Of a DNA stretch of 64,000 nt, positions 45,299 to 53,940 are shown in pieces. The first letter of the stretch is position 1. Every line of letters starts with the position of its first letter. A program made the position numbers and the translations under genes. The DNA lies in NCBI GenBank assembly GCA_003134695.1, contig PLCB01000058.1, forward strand, positions 100,778 through 164,777, given 5' to 3'. Source of the DNA: Candidatus Zemynaea palustris (GTDB taxonomy: Bacteria > Vulcanimicrobiota > Vulcanimicrobiia > Vulcanimicrobiales > Vulcanimicrobiaceae). Below the pieces are notes generated by a model. The model was not told the DNA's origin, searched no databases, and saw nothing but the letters and a program-made list of their open reading frames with translations.

Positions 45299-45720
45299 GA
45301 CGCCACCTCGACGCCCATCGAACGCGCCGTCCCGGCGATGATCCGCATCGCCATTTCGACGTCGTTGGCGTTCAAGTCGGCCATCTTGACCTCGGCGATG
45401 TCGCGCAGCTGCTTTTGCGTGATCTTGCCGACCTTATTGCGGTTGGGGATGGCCGAACCGGACTCCAAGCCGAGCGCCCTCTTGATCAAGAAACTCGCCG
45501 GCGGCGTCTTGGTGACGAACGTGAACGTGCGGTCGTCGTAGACCGTGATCTTGACCGGGATCACCATCCCGGTTTGCGATTGCGTGCGCTCGTTGTACTC
45601 CTTGCAGAACGCCATGATGTTCAGCGAGTAGGGTCCGAGTGCGGGGCCGACCGGCGGCGCCGGCGTCGCTTTGCCGGCTTCGAGTTGTAAGCCGATCGTC
45701 CCGACGACTTTCTTGGCCAT
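45295..45720 (-). CDS. rplK: 50S ribosomal protein L11
   Basis: 141 residues from [20 protein letters not shown]; the frame is open 17 codons further up. [20 protein letters not shown] and the C-terminal RNA-binding domain ([20 protein letters not shown]) are present. A good ribosome site (AGGAGAA) precedes the ATG. Confidence 0.98.
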   Translation of the reverse strand: MAKKVVGTIGLQLEAGKATPAPPVGPALGPYSLNIMAFCKEYNERTQSQTGMVIPVKITVYDDRTFTFVTKTPPASFLIKRALGLESGSAIPNRNKVGKITQKQLRDIAEVKMADLNANDVEMAMRIIAGTARSMGVEVAS

Positions 45721-45809
45721 GGTTCTCCTGACGAATGCCGCCTGGGCGGCAGTCTCCCCCTCGTAAAGCAACGCCGGGCTGGGGTGAGGCTGATCGGCGC
45801 AGCCCAGGC

Positions 45810-45838
45810 ATTATACCGCCTCGACCGTCCGGCTACAA
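45810..45838 (-). promoter_or_regulatory. sigma-70 type promoter of rplKA
   Basis: TTGTAG (45833-45838), 17-base spacer, consensus TATAAT (45810-45815), about 90 bases before rplK. The leader holds a TGCCGCC/GGCGGCA hairpin (about 45737-45752) just before the ribosome site. Confidence 0.8.
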
Positions 45839-45849
45839 GCGCTTCCGCC

Positions 45850-46557
45850 TCAAGCGGTCGAAACGGCGGCCTTGGCGCGCTCGCGCAAATGCAGCATCCA
45901 ACGCATCTGAGCGAGCATTTCGAAGCTTAGCGCAAACACGTAGCCGAGATACGCGATCGGAACCAAGACGACGCCCAGCATCGGCGCCACGAAACCGGCA
46001 AGGACGACCGCGCCGCCCATGACGATGACGATCGGAATCAACGCGACGATGGCGACCAGAATAAAGAACCCGAAGGTCTGCCAGAATCGCCCCGTCGTCA
46101 TATGCCACGACTCGTCCAACGGGTCGTTCCCCTCGCCGATGAGGTACGTCCACGTGTACTGCGACCATTTGACCGCCAACCAAAAAGCGGGGACGACCAG
46201 CAAGACCAATGCGAACATCACGGCGATGGCGACGCCGTATCCCAAACCGACGAGTCCAACAAGCCGGCCGAGCGTCATCTTGAAGCCGGGACGGACCGTG
46301 CGAATCGCAGCCGGAAGGATAAAGAAAATCGAAAGTGCCCCCAAAATCTCCGAGGCATAAAGGGCCACGAACAGACGCAGCGGCACCTGTGAACCCGCTG
46401 CGTTTTGAGCATCTGCAGGCGCAACGACCGAAGCCGGTATGAACGGCAAGGTCAGACCCGCGATGGCGCAGAGAATCGCCATGACGACGTAAACGCCGAT
46501 ACGCGACCGGATGAGCGGCAGCGCTTCTGAGAACGCGCTTTGAATGATCTGTCCCAT
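45850..46557 (-). CDS. multi-span membrane protein between nusG and rplK
   Basis: 235 residues with about five to six hydrophobic segments (such as VYVVMAILCAIAGLTLPFI and VAIAVMFALVLLVVPAFWLA). It resembles YciC/DUF975-like or glycerophosphodiester-phosphodiesterase membrane domains, but no family is certain. A polar WSQYTWTYLIGEGNDPLDES loop is central. It follows nusG by 14 bases, so it is probably in the secE-nusG transcript, splitting the usual nusG-rplK pair. Confidence 0.8.
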   Translation of the reverse strand: MGQIIQSAFSEALPLIRSRIGVYVVMAILCAIAGLTLPFIPASVVAPADAQNAAGSQVPLRLFVALYASEILGALSIFFILPAAIRTVRPGFKMTLGRLVGLVGLGYGVAIAVMFALVLLVVPAFWLAVKWSQYTWTYLIGEGNDPLDESWHMTTGRFWQTFGFFILVAIVALIPIVIVMGGAVVLAGFVAPMLGVVLVPIAYLGYVFALSFEMLAQMRWMLHLRERAKAAVSTA

Positions 46558-46571
46558 ACCTCTGTTGTGGG

Positions 46572-47270
46572 TTAGACCTTTTCGATCTGATAGAACTCGA
46601 GTTCGACCGGAGTTTCGCGGCCGAAGATGGAAATCAGCGCGCGGACCTTCTCCTTCTCGGGTTGGATCTCGTCGACGATGCCGGTGAAATCAAAGAACGG
46701 GCCGCTCGTCACCTTGACGCGATCGCCCTTGGCGAAGTCGATCTTGAGCTTCGGTGTCTCGATTCCCATCTGTTTGAGGATCGTCTTCACTTCTTTTTCC
46801 TGAAGCGGGACCGGTTTCTCGCCGGAACCGGGGGAGCCGACAAAGCCGGTGACGCCGGACGTGTTACGCACGACGTACCACGACGAGTCGTCCATGTCCA
46901 TCTCGACCAAAACGTAGCCCGGGAAAACTTTCTTCGGCGTGATCTTGCGCTTGCCGTCTTTGAATTCGACTTCGTCTTCCATCGGGACGAGCACGCGGAA
47001 AATCTTGTCCGCCATGTTCATCGAATGGATGCGCCGCTCGAGATTTGCCTTGACCTTGTTCTCGTAACCCGAGTAGGTGTGGATCACGAACCACTTCCGG
47101 CGCTCTTCCTTCTTGGAATGAGCCGGTGGCGGCGCTGGTGCCGGACTCGGGGCGGTTTCTGCGGGCTCGTCGCTCGCGGGCTCGCTCGCCGGAGCCTCGA
47201 TGCTCGCGTCGATCTCGGCGACCTGCGCGTCGTCCCTCGGCTCCTCGGCAGTTAAGAAAGGATCCATCAT
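46572..47270 (-). CDS. nusG: transcription termination/antitermination protein NusG
   Basis: 232 residues. The NGN domain starts KWFVIHTYSGYENKVKANLE and the KOW domain is FAKGDRVKVTSGPFFDFTGI. An extra N-terminal stretch of about 55 residues is acidic and Pro/Ala-rich. NusG links RNA polymerase with Rho or the ribosome. Adjacent ATG codons at 47270 and 47267 overlap the secE stop; I chose the first (ATGA overlap). Confidence 0.96.
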   Translation of the reverse strand: MMDPFLTAEEPRDDAQVAEIDASIEAPASEPASDEPAETAPSPAPAPPPAHSKKEERRKWFVIHTYSGYENKVKANLERRIHSMNMADKIFRVLVPMEDEVEFKDGKRKITPKKVFPGYVLVEMDMDDSSWYVVRNTSGVTGFVGSPGSGEKPVPLQEKEVKTILKQMGIETPKLKIDFAKGDRVKVTSGPFFDFTGIVDEIQPEKEKVRALISIFGRETPVELEFYQIEKV

Positions 47271-47506
47271 TTGTGCACGAGTCCGAACAGAAATCCGAAG
47301 AGTTCGTCGATCGAATACGTGTACAGCCCGACGACCGCCACCAATGCGACCGTCAGCACCGTGGCGGAGATCCACTCTTGCCGCGTCGGCCACGTGACGC
47401 GCCGCATCTCTGCAACGAGGCCGCGCAGAAACTGTTCCGTCCGCGCGGTGCGGGCGGCACGATCTCCGGAACCTGGGCGAGAGCCGCCTCCGGTGGGCCT
47501 ATTCAT
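47267..47506 (-). CDS. secE: preprotein translocase subunit SecE
   Basis: 79 residues from MNRPTGGG at 47506. The conserved amphipathic helix LRGLVAEMRRVTWPTRQEW is followed by one membrane helix. SecE holds SecY in the translocon. It sits between tRNA-Trp and nusG as in many bacteria. Confidence 0.95.
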   Translation of the reverse strand: MNRPTGGGSRPGSGDRAARTARTEQFLRGLVAEMRRVTWPTRQEWISATVLTVALVAVVGLYTYSIDELFGFLFGLVHK

Positions 47507-47536
47507 TTCGTGCGTCTTACTCCTCGGAAAGGTTGG

Positions 47537-47609
47537 CAGGGCGGACAGGACTCGAACCTGCAACCGACGGTTTTGGAGACCGCAACTCTACCAATTGAGC
47601 TACCGCCCT
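47537..47609 (-). tRNA. tRNA-Trp (anticodon CCA)
   Basis: Acceptor AGGGCGG/CCGCCCT, T-arm GGTTCGAGTCC and anticodon loop CTCCAAA between GCGGT and ACCGT. It lies between rpmG and secE, a conserved position for tRNA-Trp. CCA is not encoded. Confidence 0.95.
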
Positions 47610-47661
47610 CCGTACTTTGCCGCCTCGGCAAATTACATGCCACCTCTAGGTTATTCTACCA

Positions 47662-47826
47662 CTACTTGGTCTCACGGTGAGGCCGGTGGCAGCGGCAGAA
47701 CCGGCAGTACTTGGAAAGCTCGAGCCGATCGGTCGTGTGTTGCTTGTTCTTCTGCGTATTGTAGTTCCGCCGCTTACACTCGTTGCACGCCAACACTACC
47801 ACCACGCGGTTCTCTTTTTTCGCCAT
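47662..47826 (-). CDS. rpmG: 50S ribosomal protein L33, zinc-binding form
   Basis: 54 residues, [20 protein letters not shown] then NYNTQKNK and a C-terminal [17 protein letters not shown]. The two CxxC pairs (Cys14, Cys17, Cys41, Cys44) mark the zinc-ribbon type L33. It is at the head of the rpmG-tRNA-Trp-secE-nusG string. Confidence 0.95.
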   Translation of the reverse strand: MAKKENRVVVVLACNECKRRNYNTQKNKQHTTDRLELSKYCRFCRCHRPHRETK

Positions 47827-47855
47827 GCTCGTTCCCCGGGTCCCGGCTCGACATC

Positions 47856-47879
47856 AAAAAGACGGACACGCAGTCCGTC
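47856..47879 (-). terminator. intrinsic terminator upstream of rpmG
   Basis: GACGGAC and GTCCGTC arms (47861-47867, 47873-47879), a 5-base loop and a five-T tail on the minus strand. It faces transcription entering from the TRAP region, or could act as an attenuator in an rpmG leader. Confidence 0.75.
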
Positions 47880-48005
47880 AAGGGCGATAATAGCATAGGT
47901 CGCTGCCCCACGGCAAATTTCCCCGCCCCGAGCCGCCCCGGCTCGGCCGCGGCCCCCCGCTCAGCGAGGGACCGGCGCGACCTGGTACAATCATGGCAGA
48001 CGTGC

Positions 48006-48080
48006 GCGCCCGTAGCTCAAACTGGATAGAGCGGGGGACTCCTAAGCCTCAGGTTGGACGTTCGAATCGTCTCGGGCGCA
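48006..48080 (+). tRNA. tRNA-Arg (anticodon CCT)
   Basis: Acceptor GCGCCCG/CGGGCGC, D-arm GCTC/GAGC, T-arm with GTTCGAATC, and anticodon loop CTCCTAA. The base pair nearest the loop is an A-G mismatch. It is the only plus-strand tRNA here. A TACAAT box lies at 47986-47991. Confidence 0.9.
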
Positions 48081-48121
48081 CAAAATTCACCCCCGAGTCG
48101 CCGGCGGTGCTTGCTTGCCCG

Positions 48122-50035
48122 CTACTGTCCTGCGCCGTGGACAAAGACCAGCGAGATCTGCGGGACGAGCGCGATCAAGATCAGCGCCACGAGCAGCGCG
48201 CCCAAGTAGGGCAGAATCGGGAACACCGCGGCATCGGGGCTCGCTTTGCCGATCGCGCACGCGCTGTAATAACCGACGCCGAGCGGCGGCGCGAAAAGTC
48301 CGATGCCCATCGCCAGCACCGCGACGATCGCGTAGTGCACCTCGTTGATGCCGGCCGCTTTCGCGACCGGAAAGAGCAGCGGCCCGAAGAGCACCATCGC
48401 CGGGATCCCCTCGAGCACCGAACCGAGAATGACGAACATCACGATCGAGAGCAGCAAGATTCCCGTCGCGCCTCCGGGCGCATTGCGCAAGATTTCGGCG
48501 AGTTGCTGCGCGAAACCCGATTGCGTCAGCGCCCACCCCATCGACGTCGCGGTCGCGATGATTAAGAGAATCGCGCCGGCGAGCGTGACCGTGTCGAGGA
48601 GCGTCGGATAGATGATCCGCCAATCGAGTTCGCGGTAGATCAAGAAGCCGACCAGCAACGTGTAGACGATGCCGACCACGCTCACTTCCGTCGCGGTCGC
48701 GATGCCGTCGATGACGAAATAGCGAATCACAAGCGGCAAGACGAGGCCCGGAAGAGCGACGACGAACGCCCACAGAATATCTTTCAACGGCAGGCGCTTC
48801 GTCAATTTCGCATTCTCGCGCCGCGAGCCGAGCAGCGCCACGGTGACGATGGCGACCGCGCAAACCAACGCCGGCAATAGGCCGGCCTTGAAGAGCGCGC
48901 CGATCGAGACGCCGGTCACCGACCCGATGATGATGAGCACGAGGCTCGGGGGGATCGTCTCGGCCATCGCGCCCGAAGCGGCGAGCAGCGAGATCATCTC
49001 GGTGCGCTTGTGGCCGCGCCGCTCCATGTCGGGGAAGAGTACCGGCGCGACCGCGGCCATGTCGGCGATCTTGGAACCCGAAATTCCGGACACGACGTAC
49101 ATCGCCGCGACCAGCACGATGTTCAGTCCGCCGCGAAAATGCCCGACCAGTGCCGCCAGCGCGTTGACCAGGCGCCGCGCGATCCCCGAACCCTCCATAA
49201 TCAGGCCGAGGAAAATGAACAGCGGCACGGCCAGCAGAACGAGGTTGGAGACACCTTCGTCCATTCGGCTGACGACGGTATTGAGCGGGACGTGCGTCGT
49301 GATCGCGAGATAGCTGAGCGTCCCGACGCCGAACGCGAACGCGATCGGAATCCCGATGGCGACACAGATGCCCACGAGGCCGACGAAAAAGATGAGCAAG
49401 TTCGCGTTCCCAAAACTCGCGAACGCGCCACGCTCGAACCAAACGACGGCGCTCACCACGACGCCGAGGATGACCGCGAAGGCGACCGCCTTGGGATCGG
49501 TCTCGCTGAGTCTGAGCAGCGCCAAAATCAGGATCAGCAGCAGCCCGACCATGATCGCCAGCACGACGTACGAGCGCGGAATGCTGAGGGCCGGCGTGAC
49601 GTCGATCTGCTCTTGCTGGAAGAATTTGAAACTGGCCGGAATCAACTCAATCACGAAGATCGAGACGACGACCGAAGAAATCGCGTCGAGTACCTCGGCG
49701 GCCTTCGGCGAGACGCGCCGGACGAGTGCCGTCATGCGAATGTGCTCCCCGCGCCGGTACGCGATCACCGCACCGAGCATCGCCAACCACAAGAGCAGTA
49801 TCGTCGCCAGCTCGTCGCTCCAGACCAGCGGGCTGCGCAACACGTACCGGAACAGCACGCTGCTCGCCAAGATGATGATCTCGACGGCGACCAACAGCGC
49901 GGCCACGGGCTCGACGATCCAACCGATGACCCGATCGATAGCGGCGGCCCAAGGGCGGCGGAAGGTCGTCTTCTGGCCGACGTGGACTACGGCGGCGGCG
50001 GCTTCGGCCGCGGCCAGTTCAGGATCGACCGTCAT
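48122..50035 (-). CDS. fused TRAP transporter permease (DctQ-DctM)
   Basis: 637 residues. The first about 180 form a DctQ-like four-helix domain (FRYVLRSPLVWSDELATILL, then GAVIAYRRGEHIRM). The rest is a DctM domain with about 12 membrane segments (PLFIFLGLIMEGSGIARRLV, GISGSKIADMAAV, LEGIPAMVLFGPLLFPVA). TRAP systems import carboxylates with a sodium gradient. The fusion order Q-M is a known variant. It follows the binding protein by 15 bases. Confidence 0.94.
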   Translation of the reverse strand: MTVDPELAAAEAAAAVVHVGQKTTFRRPWAAAIDRVIGWIVEPVAALLVAVEIIILASSVLFRYVLRSPLVWSDELATILLLWLAMLGAVIAYRRGEHIRMTALVRRVSPKAAEVLDAISSVVVSIFVIELIPASFKFFQQEQIDVTPALSIPRSYVVLAIMVGLLLILILALLRLSETDPKAVAFAVILGVVVSAVVWFERGAFASFGNANLLIFFVGLVGICVAIGIPIAFAFGVGTLSYLAITTHVPLNTVVSRMDEGVSNLVLLAVPLFIFLGLIMEGSGIARRLVNALAALVGHFRGGLNIVLVAAMYVVSGISGSKIADMAAVAPVLFPDMERRGHKRTEMISLLAASGAMAETIPPSLVLIIIGSVTGVSIGALFKAGLLPALVCAVAIVTVALLGSRRENAKLTKRLPLKDILWAFVVALPGLVLPLVIRYFVIDGIATATEVSVVGIVYTLLVGFLIYRELDWRIIYPTLLDTVTLAGAILLIIATATSMGWALTQSGFAQQLAEILRNAPGGATGILLLSIVMFVILGSVLEGIPAMVLFGPLLFPVAKAAGINEVHYAIVAVLAMGIGLFAPPLGVGYYSACAIGKASPDAAVFPILPYLGALLVALILIALVPQISLVFVHGAGQ

Positions 50036-50050
50036 CGCTCAGCCTCTTCC

Positions 50051-51058
50051 TTATCCGAGCTTGTTGGCGTATTTCTCGAGCGCAGTCCAGGCTTTCTCGC
50101 CGAACTCTTTTCGCCAGCGCTGATAGTAATTTGCGGAGATCAACTTGCTGCGGAACGAGGCGACGTCGACTTCGTTGAAAATCATCCCGCGGCGCTTCAA
50201 CTTGTCGGCGACGGAGGCGTTGAGGATCTTGTTGTCGCTGCGGGCCTGCAGCACCGCCGCGTTCATCTCCTTGACGAACAGAGCTTTGATGTCCGCGGGC
50301 AGACGATTCCAGACGTCTGCGTTGGCGAGCGTCCAATAGCCGGACCAGATGTGATTCGAGAGCGAGACGTATTTTTGGACCTCGTAGAACTTCTGCTGCT
50401 CGATCAAGATCAGCGGATTCTCTTGCGCGTCGACGACGTGCGTCTGCAGCGACGTGTAGAGTTCGCTCAGCGAAATCGGCGTCGGTGAAGCACCGAGCGA
50501 TTGAAACGTGTCGACGCGAATCTTCCCAGGCGAGACGCGGATTTTCAAACCCGCAAGGTCTCCGACGTTTCGGATCGGCTTGGTCGACGTCGTGATCTCG
50601 CGGAACCCGTTCTCCCAGATCTTGTCGAAGACGAACAACTGCTTCGCCTTGATCTCGTCGCGAATCACCGTCCCGAGATCGCCGTCCATCGCTTTGAAGA
50701 CGGCGTCGCGATTCGGAAACGCATAGGCGAGATTTTCGATCGAGGCGATCGGGACGACGTCGTTGAGGAACGCTCCGGGCAAGGCCAAAAATTCGAGCGC
50801 ACCGCTGCGCAACTGCGACAGCATCCCGGGATCGGAGCCGAGCGAGCTGCCGGGGAACGTCTTGACGTTGACGCGCCCTTTGGTCGCGGCTTTGATCCGG
50901 TTGAACGCTTCGACCGAGCGCACGCTGATCGGGTGATCCGGCGGGACGTCGACGGCCCACTTGAGATCGAATTCGGCCGCCTGCGCGCTCTTGATGACGC
51001 CGATGGTCGCGAACGTCGCCGCGCTCCCCATGACGAAGCCTTGTCGAGAGACTGACAT
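50051..51058 (-). CDS. TRAP transporter substrate-binding protein, DctP family
   Basis: 335 residues with a signal peptide ending SAQAA, possibly Tat-like (SRQGFVMGSAA). ISVRSVEAFNRIKAATKGRV, NVKTFPGSSLGSD and DLAGLKIRVSPGK (the Arg that binds a carboxylate) are DctP motifs. It captures an organic acid in the periplasm for the fused permease. The CoA-transferase gene upstream (31 bases) suggests the imported acid is activated to a CoA thioester; this is inference. Confidence 0.94.
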   Translation of the reverse strand: MSVSRQGFVMGSAATFATIGVIKSAQAAEFDLKWAVDVPPDHPISVRSVEAFNRIKAATKGRVNVKTFPGSSLGSDPGMLSQLRSGALEFLALPGAFLNDVVPIASIENLAYAFPNRDAVFKAMDGDLGTVIRDEIKAKQLFVFDKIWENGFREITTSTKPIRNVGDLAGLKIRVSPGKIRVDTFQSLGASPTPISLSELYTSLQTHVVDAQENPLILIEQQKFYEVQKYVSLSNHIWSGYWTLANADVWNRLPADIKALFVKEMNAAVLQARSDNKILNASVADKLKRRGMIFNEVDVASFRSKLISANYYQRWRKEFGEKAWTALEKYANKLG

Positions 51059-51089
51059 TGAGCGAGATCCTCTTCTTTTTTACGCGGAG

Positions 51090-52331
51090 TTACGGTTCGG
51101 GCGGCGGGCCTTCGCCTGGAGCGGTCGCAAGCCCGATAATGCCGTCTTGCGCGAGGCGTCGCATGTTCTCAGAGTCGATTCCGAGTTCCCGGTCCAGGAC
51201 CTCGGCGGTGTCGGCGCCGACCGCCGACGGTCCGGGCGTCAGGCTCGGCATCCCCGCGTAGGCGAAGCGCGGAAACGCGTTATTGACGGTCACCGTCCCG
51301 AGGTCGGGATCGGAGAGTCGCACCAGCGAGCCGCGCGCGACGATTTGCGGATTCTCGAAGACCGAATCGATCGTTTCGAGCGGTCCGACGGCGCAGCCCG
51401 CGCGATTGAAGATCGCGATGACTTCGTCGCGCGTGCGCTGCGAACAGAAGCCGTCGATCAACGCGTCGAGCGCTTCGCCGTTGCGAACGCGGTCGGCATT
51501 CGTGCGAAAGCGCGGATCTGCGAGCAACTCGTCGCCGCCGACCGTTTGCAGCACGCGCTCCGCGACCGCTTGCGTACTTCCCGATAGCGCGACGTACGCG
51601 CGGTCGCCGCACAAGTACGCGCCGCGCGGCGCGGTGTCTTCGAGGCGGTTGCCGAGCCGGCGATGCAGGGTCCCGTTCGCCGCGTATTCGGTGAGCTGCA
51701 ACTCGACGAGCTTCATCGCCGCCTCGTAGATCGCGAAGTCGATGACGTCGCCGGCGCCGCACTTCAAACGTCGCACGTATGCGGCGCACACGGCGGCGGC
51801 GGCTGACTGGCCGGCAATGACGTCGGCGAGCGGAAACGCCGGTAAGAGCGGTGGGTGATCGTCGTAGCCCGAGACCGCCGCGATGCCGGTCATCGCTTCG
51901 GCAAGCGTTCCGAAGCCGGCGCGTTCGCGGTAGGGACCGTCTTGTCCGAACGCGGTCATCCGCAGGATCACGAGATGCGGCGCCGCCTCGAGCAGACGTT
52001 CCGGCCCCAGATTCCAACGCTCGAGCGTCCCCGGTCTGAAATTCTCGATGAAGACGTCAAAGGTCGGCAGCCAGCGCAAGAGCAGCGCTTGCGCTTCGGC
52101 GGCGTGGAGATCGAGCGCGACGCTTTTCTTGTTCCGGCCGAGCGCCTTCCAATACAGGCCGTGACCGCCGCGTTGCGCGCCGAAGCGCCGCACCGGATCG
52201 CCGACACCGGGCCGTTCGAGCTTGATGACCTCGGCACCGTAGTCGGCCAGCGTCGCCGCGGTCGTCGGCGCGGCGATCATGGTCGAGCAGTCGAGGACGC
52301 GCACCCCGGCCAGGGGCCCAGCTCCATCCAT
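51090..52331 (-). CDS. CaiB/BaiF-type CoA-transferase (family III)
   Basis: 413 residues. GPLAGVRVLDCSTMIAAPTT, ADYGAEVIKLERPGVGDPVR, FIENFRPGTLERW and the catalytic Asp region FPLADVIAG are family III features. Such enzymes move CoA between acids such as formate/oxalate or carnitine/crotonobetaine. It heads the minus-strand set with the TRAP genes, so an imported carboxylate is the likely acceptor. It diverges from GT87 with 54 bases between starts. Confidence 0.92.
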   Translation of the reverse strand: MDGAGPLAGVRVLDCSTMIAAPTTAATLADYGAEVIKLERPGVGDPVRRFGAQRGGHGLYWKALGRNKKSVALDLHAAEAQALLLRWLPTFDVFIENFRPGTLERWNLGPERLLEAAPHLVILRMTAFGQDGPYRERAGFGTLAEAMTGIAAVSGYDDHPPLLPAFPLADVIAGQSAAAAVCAAYVRRLKCGAGDVIDFAIYEAAMKLVELQLTEYAANGTLHRRLGNRLEDTAPRGAYLCGDRAYVALSGSTQAVAERVLQTVGGDELLADPRFRTNADRVRNGEALDALIDGFCSQRTRDEVIAIFNRAGCAVGPLETIDSVFENPQIVARGSLVRLSDPDLGTVTVNNAFPRFAYAGMPSLTPGPSAVGADTAEVLDRELGIDSENMRRLAQDGIIGLATAPGEGPPPEP

Positions 52332-52385
52332 CCTCGCCCTGTACGAGGGCCCGTCGCCGACCCCCGCCGACCTGCCGAAGACTAG

Positions 52386-53852
52386 ATGGTGAAGGTCCCC
52401 GGCCCGACGACGCAGCGCCTGGCGGCCGTGGCCGCCGCCGTGGCGGTCGCGGCGCTATTCTATTTCCGGCCCCAGACGCGGCCCGCGGCGCTCATGCGGG
52501 ACTTCAACGCCTTCTACTGCGCGGGGACTGCGCTCGACCGAGGCGCCGATCCCTATCGCGCCGAGCCGCTCGGGTCTTGCGAGCGCGCTCCGCGGCCGGC
52601 TTGGCTCAACCACGGGATCCCCAATCTTTCGGCGCCCGCTCCGCTGCCGCCGTATGCCCTCGCACCGTTCACGGCGCTCGCGCGGCTCCCATATGCGTTT
52701 GCCGCGATCGCGTGGAGCAGCATCATCTTGCTCGCGTTCTTGGTTACGGTTGCGGTCATGCAGCGGCTCACCAACCTCCCGTTCGTGGCAATTGCCGCCG
52801 CGTTCGTCCTGGGTGACGGTTACGCCGCGTGGACGCTCGGACAAGTCGCGCCGATCGCCGTCGCGGCGATCGCGCTGGCTGCATATTTTGTCGCACACGA
52901 TCGCCCGGCTGCCGCGGCCACGGCGGTCGCGCTTGCGACGATCGAGCCGCACGTCGCGCTGCCGGCGGCGCTCGCGCTGTTTCTGTGGTGTCCACGCGCG
53001 CGAATCGCACTCGTCCTTGCCGGCGTTACCTTGGGCGCGATCTCGATCGCCGTCGGTGGCTGGCAACTCAATCTCGAATACCTGCGCCAGGTGCTGCCGG
53101 CGCACGCGCTCTCCGAACTCGCCAACTCGCGCCAGCTCAGCCTCGCGGCGGTGTTACATCGCATCGGTGCGAGCGACGCGCTCGCGTTGCGCATCGGCGA
53201 AATCTCGTATGCTGCGATGCTGGCGTTCTCACTCTGGGCCGCGCCGGTCGTCGCGCGGCGGACGTCGTGCCCCGCCCTCGTCGTCACGTTGCCGGTTGCG
53301 CTCACGCTGGTGGGCGGCCCGTTCGGACACGTCGTTCAAGTCGCCGCAGCACTGCCGTGCGCGTTCTTGCTGTACCGCAACGTTCCGTCAGCGCGTGTCG
53401 CGCTCGGGCTCGCGATCGTCGCCCTTTCGATTCCCTGGGTGCAGTTCTCGAGTCTCGGAACCGTACTCCCCGTCGCCGCCGCCGCCGTTACGGCGGTGCT
53501 CGCTGCGACGCTCGTCGACCGCCGACCGCTTGCGATCGCCATTGCGGCGCTCGGCACGCTCGGAATCTTCGAAGCGATCTCGCTGCTCGTGACGCAACGC
53601 GTCCCGGATGCGACCAAAGCGCTCGCCGCCGCCTACGATCCCCACGCGCTCGCGCAAGCGAGTTGGGCGCTGTACGTCGGATTCGTCGGCCCGTGGAATT
53701 TGGCAGCGTTCGATCTTGCGCGGCTGCCCACGTGGCTTGGCCTGATCGCGGTGGCAATCGTCGGAGCCCGGGTCGCGATCGGAGCGCCCGGTCTGCAGGT
53801 ACCGGCTTCGACCAAGCGCGGGTATCCGAGCCACAGACCCACCGAAGTCTGA
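52386..53852 (+). CDS. GT87-like membrane glycosyltransferase
   Basis: 488 residues, about 10 to 12 membrane segments. The first loop DFNAFYCAGTALDRGADPYR is the GT87 (DUF2029) signature, with the Asp expected for catalysis in GT-C enzymes. Family members transfer mannose or arabinose from polyprenyl phosphate to envelope glycans. Its own partner genes are absent; malate synthase follows after 88 bases. The last 40 residues are hydrophilic. Confidence 0.8.
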   Translation: MVKVPGPTTQRLAAVAAAVAVAALFYFRPQTRPAALMRDFNAFYCAGTALDRGADPYRAEPLGSCERAPRPAWLNHGIPNLSAPAPLPPYALAPFTALARLPYAFAAIAWSSIILLAFLVTVAVMQRLTNLPFVAIAAAFVLGDGYAAWTLGQVAPIAVAAIALAAYFVAHDRPAAAATAVALATIEPHVALPAALALFLWCPRARIALVLAGVTLGAISIAVGGWQLNLEYLRQVLPAHALSELANSRQLSLAAVLHRIGASDALALRIGEISYAAMLAFSLWAAPVVARRTSCPALVVTLPVALTLVGGPFGHVVQVAAALPCAFLLYRNVPSARVALGLAIVALSIPWVQFSSLGTVLPVAAAAVTAVLAATLVDRRPLAIAIAALGTLGIFEAISLLVTQRVPDATKALAAAYDPHALAQASWALYVGFVGPWNLAAFDLARLPTWLGLIAVAIVGARVAIGAPGLQVPASTKRGYPSHRPTEV

Positions 53853-53940
53853 GCTCCCGCCGGTGAGGGGAACGGGAAATGGGAACGGCTTATAGGGGCG
53901 AATTCCGTCTGATTAACGGTCGCCCGCAAACTGCACCGGG

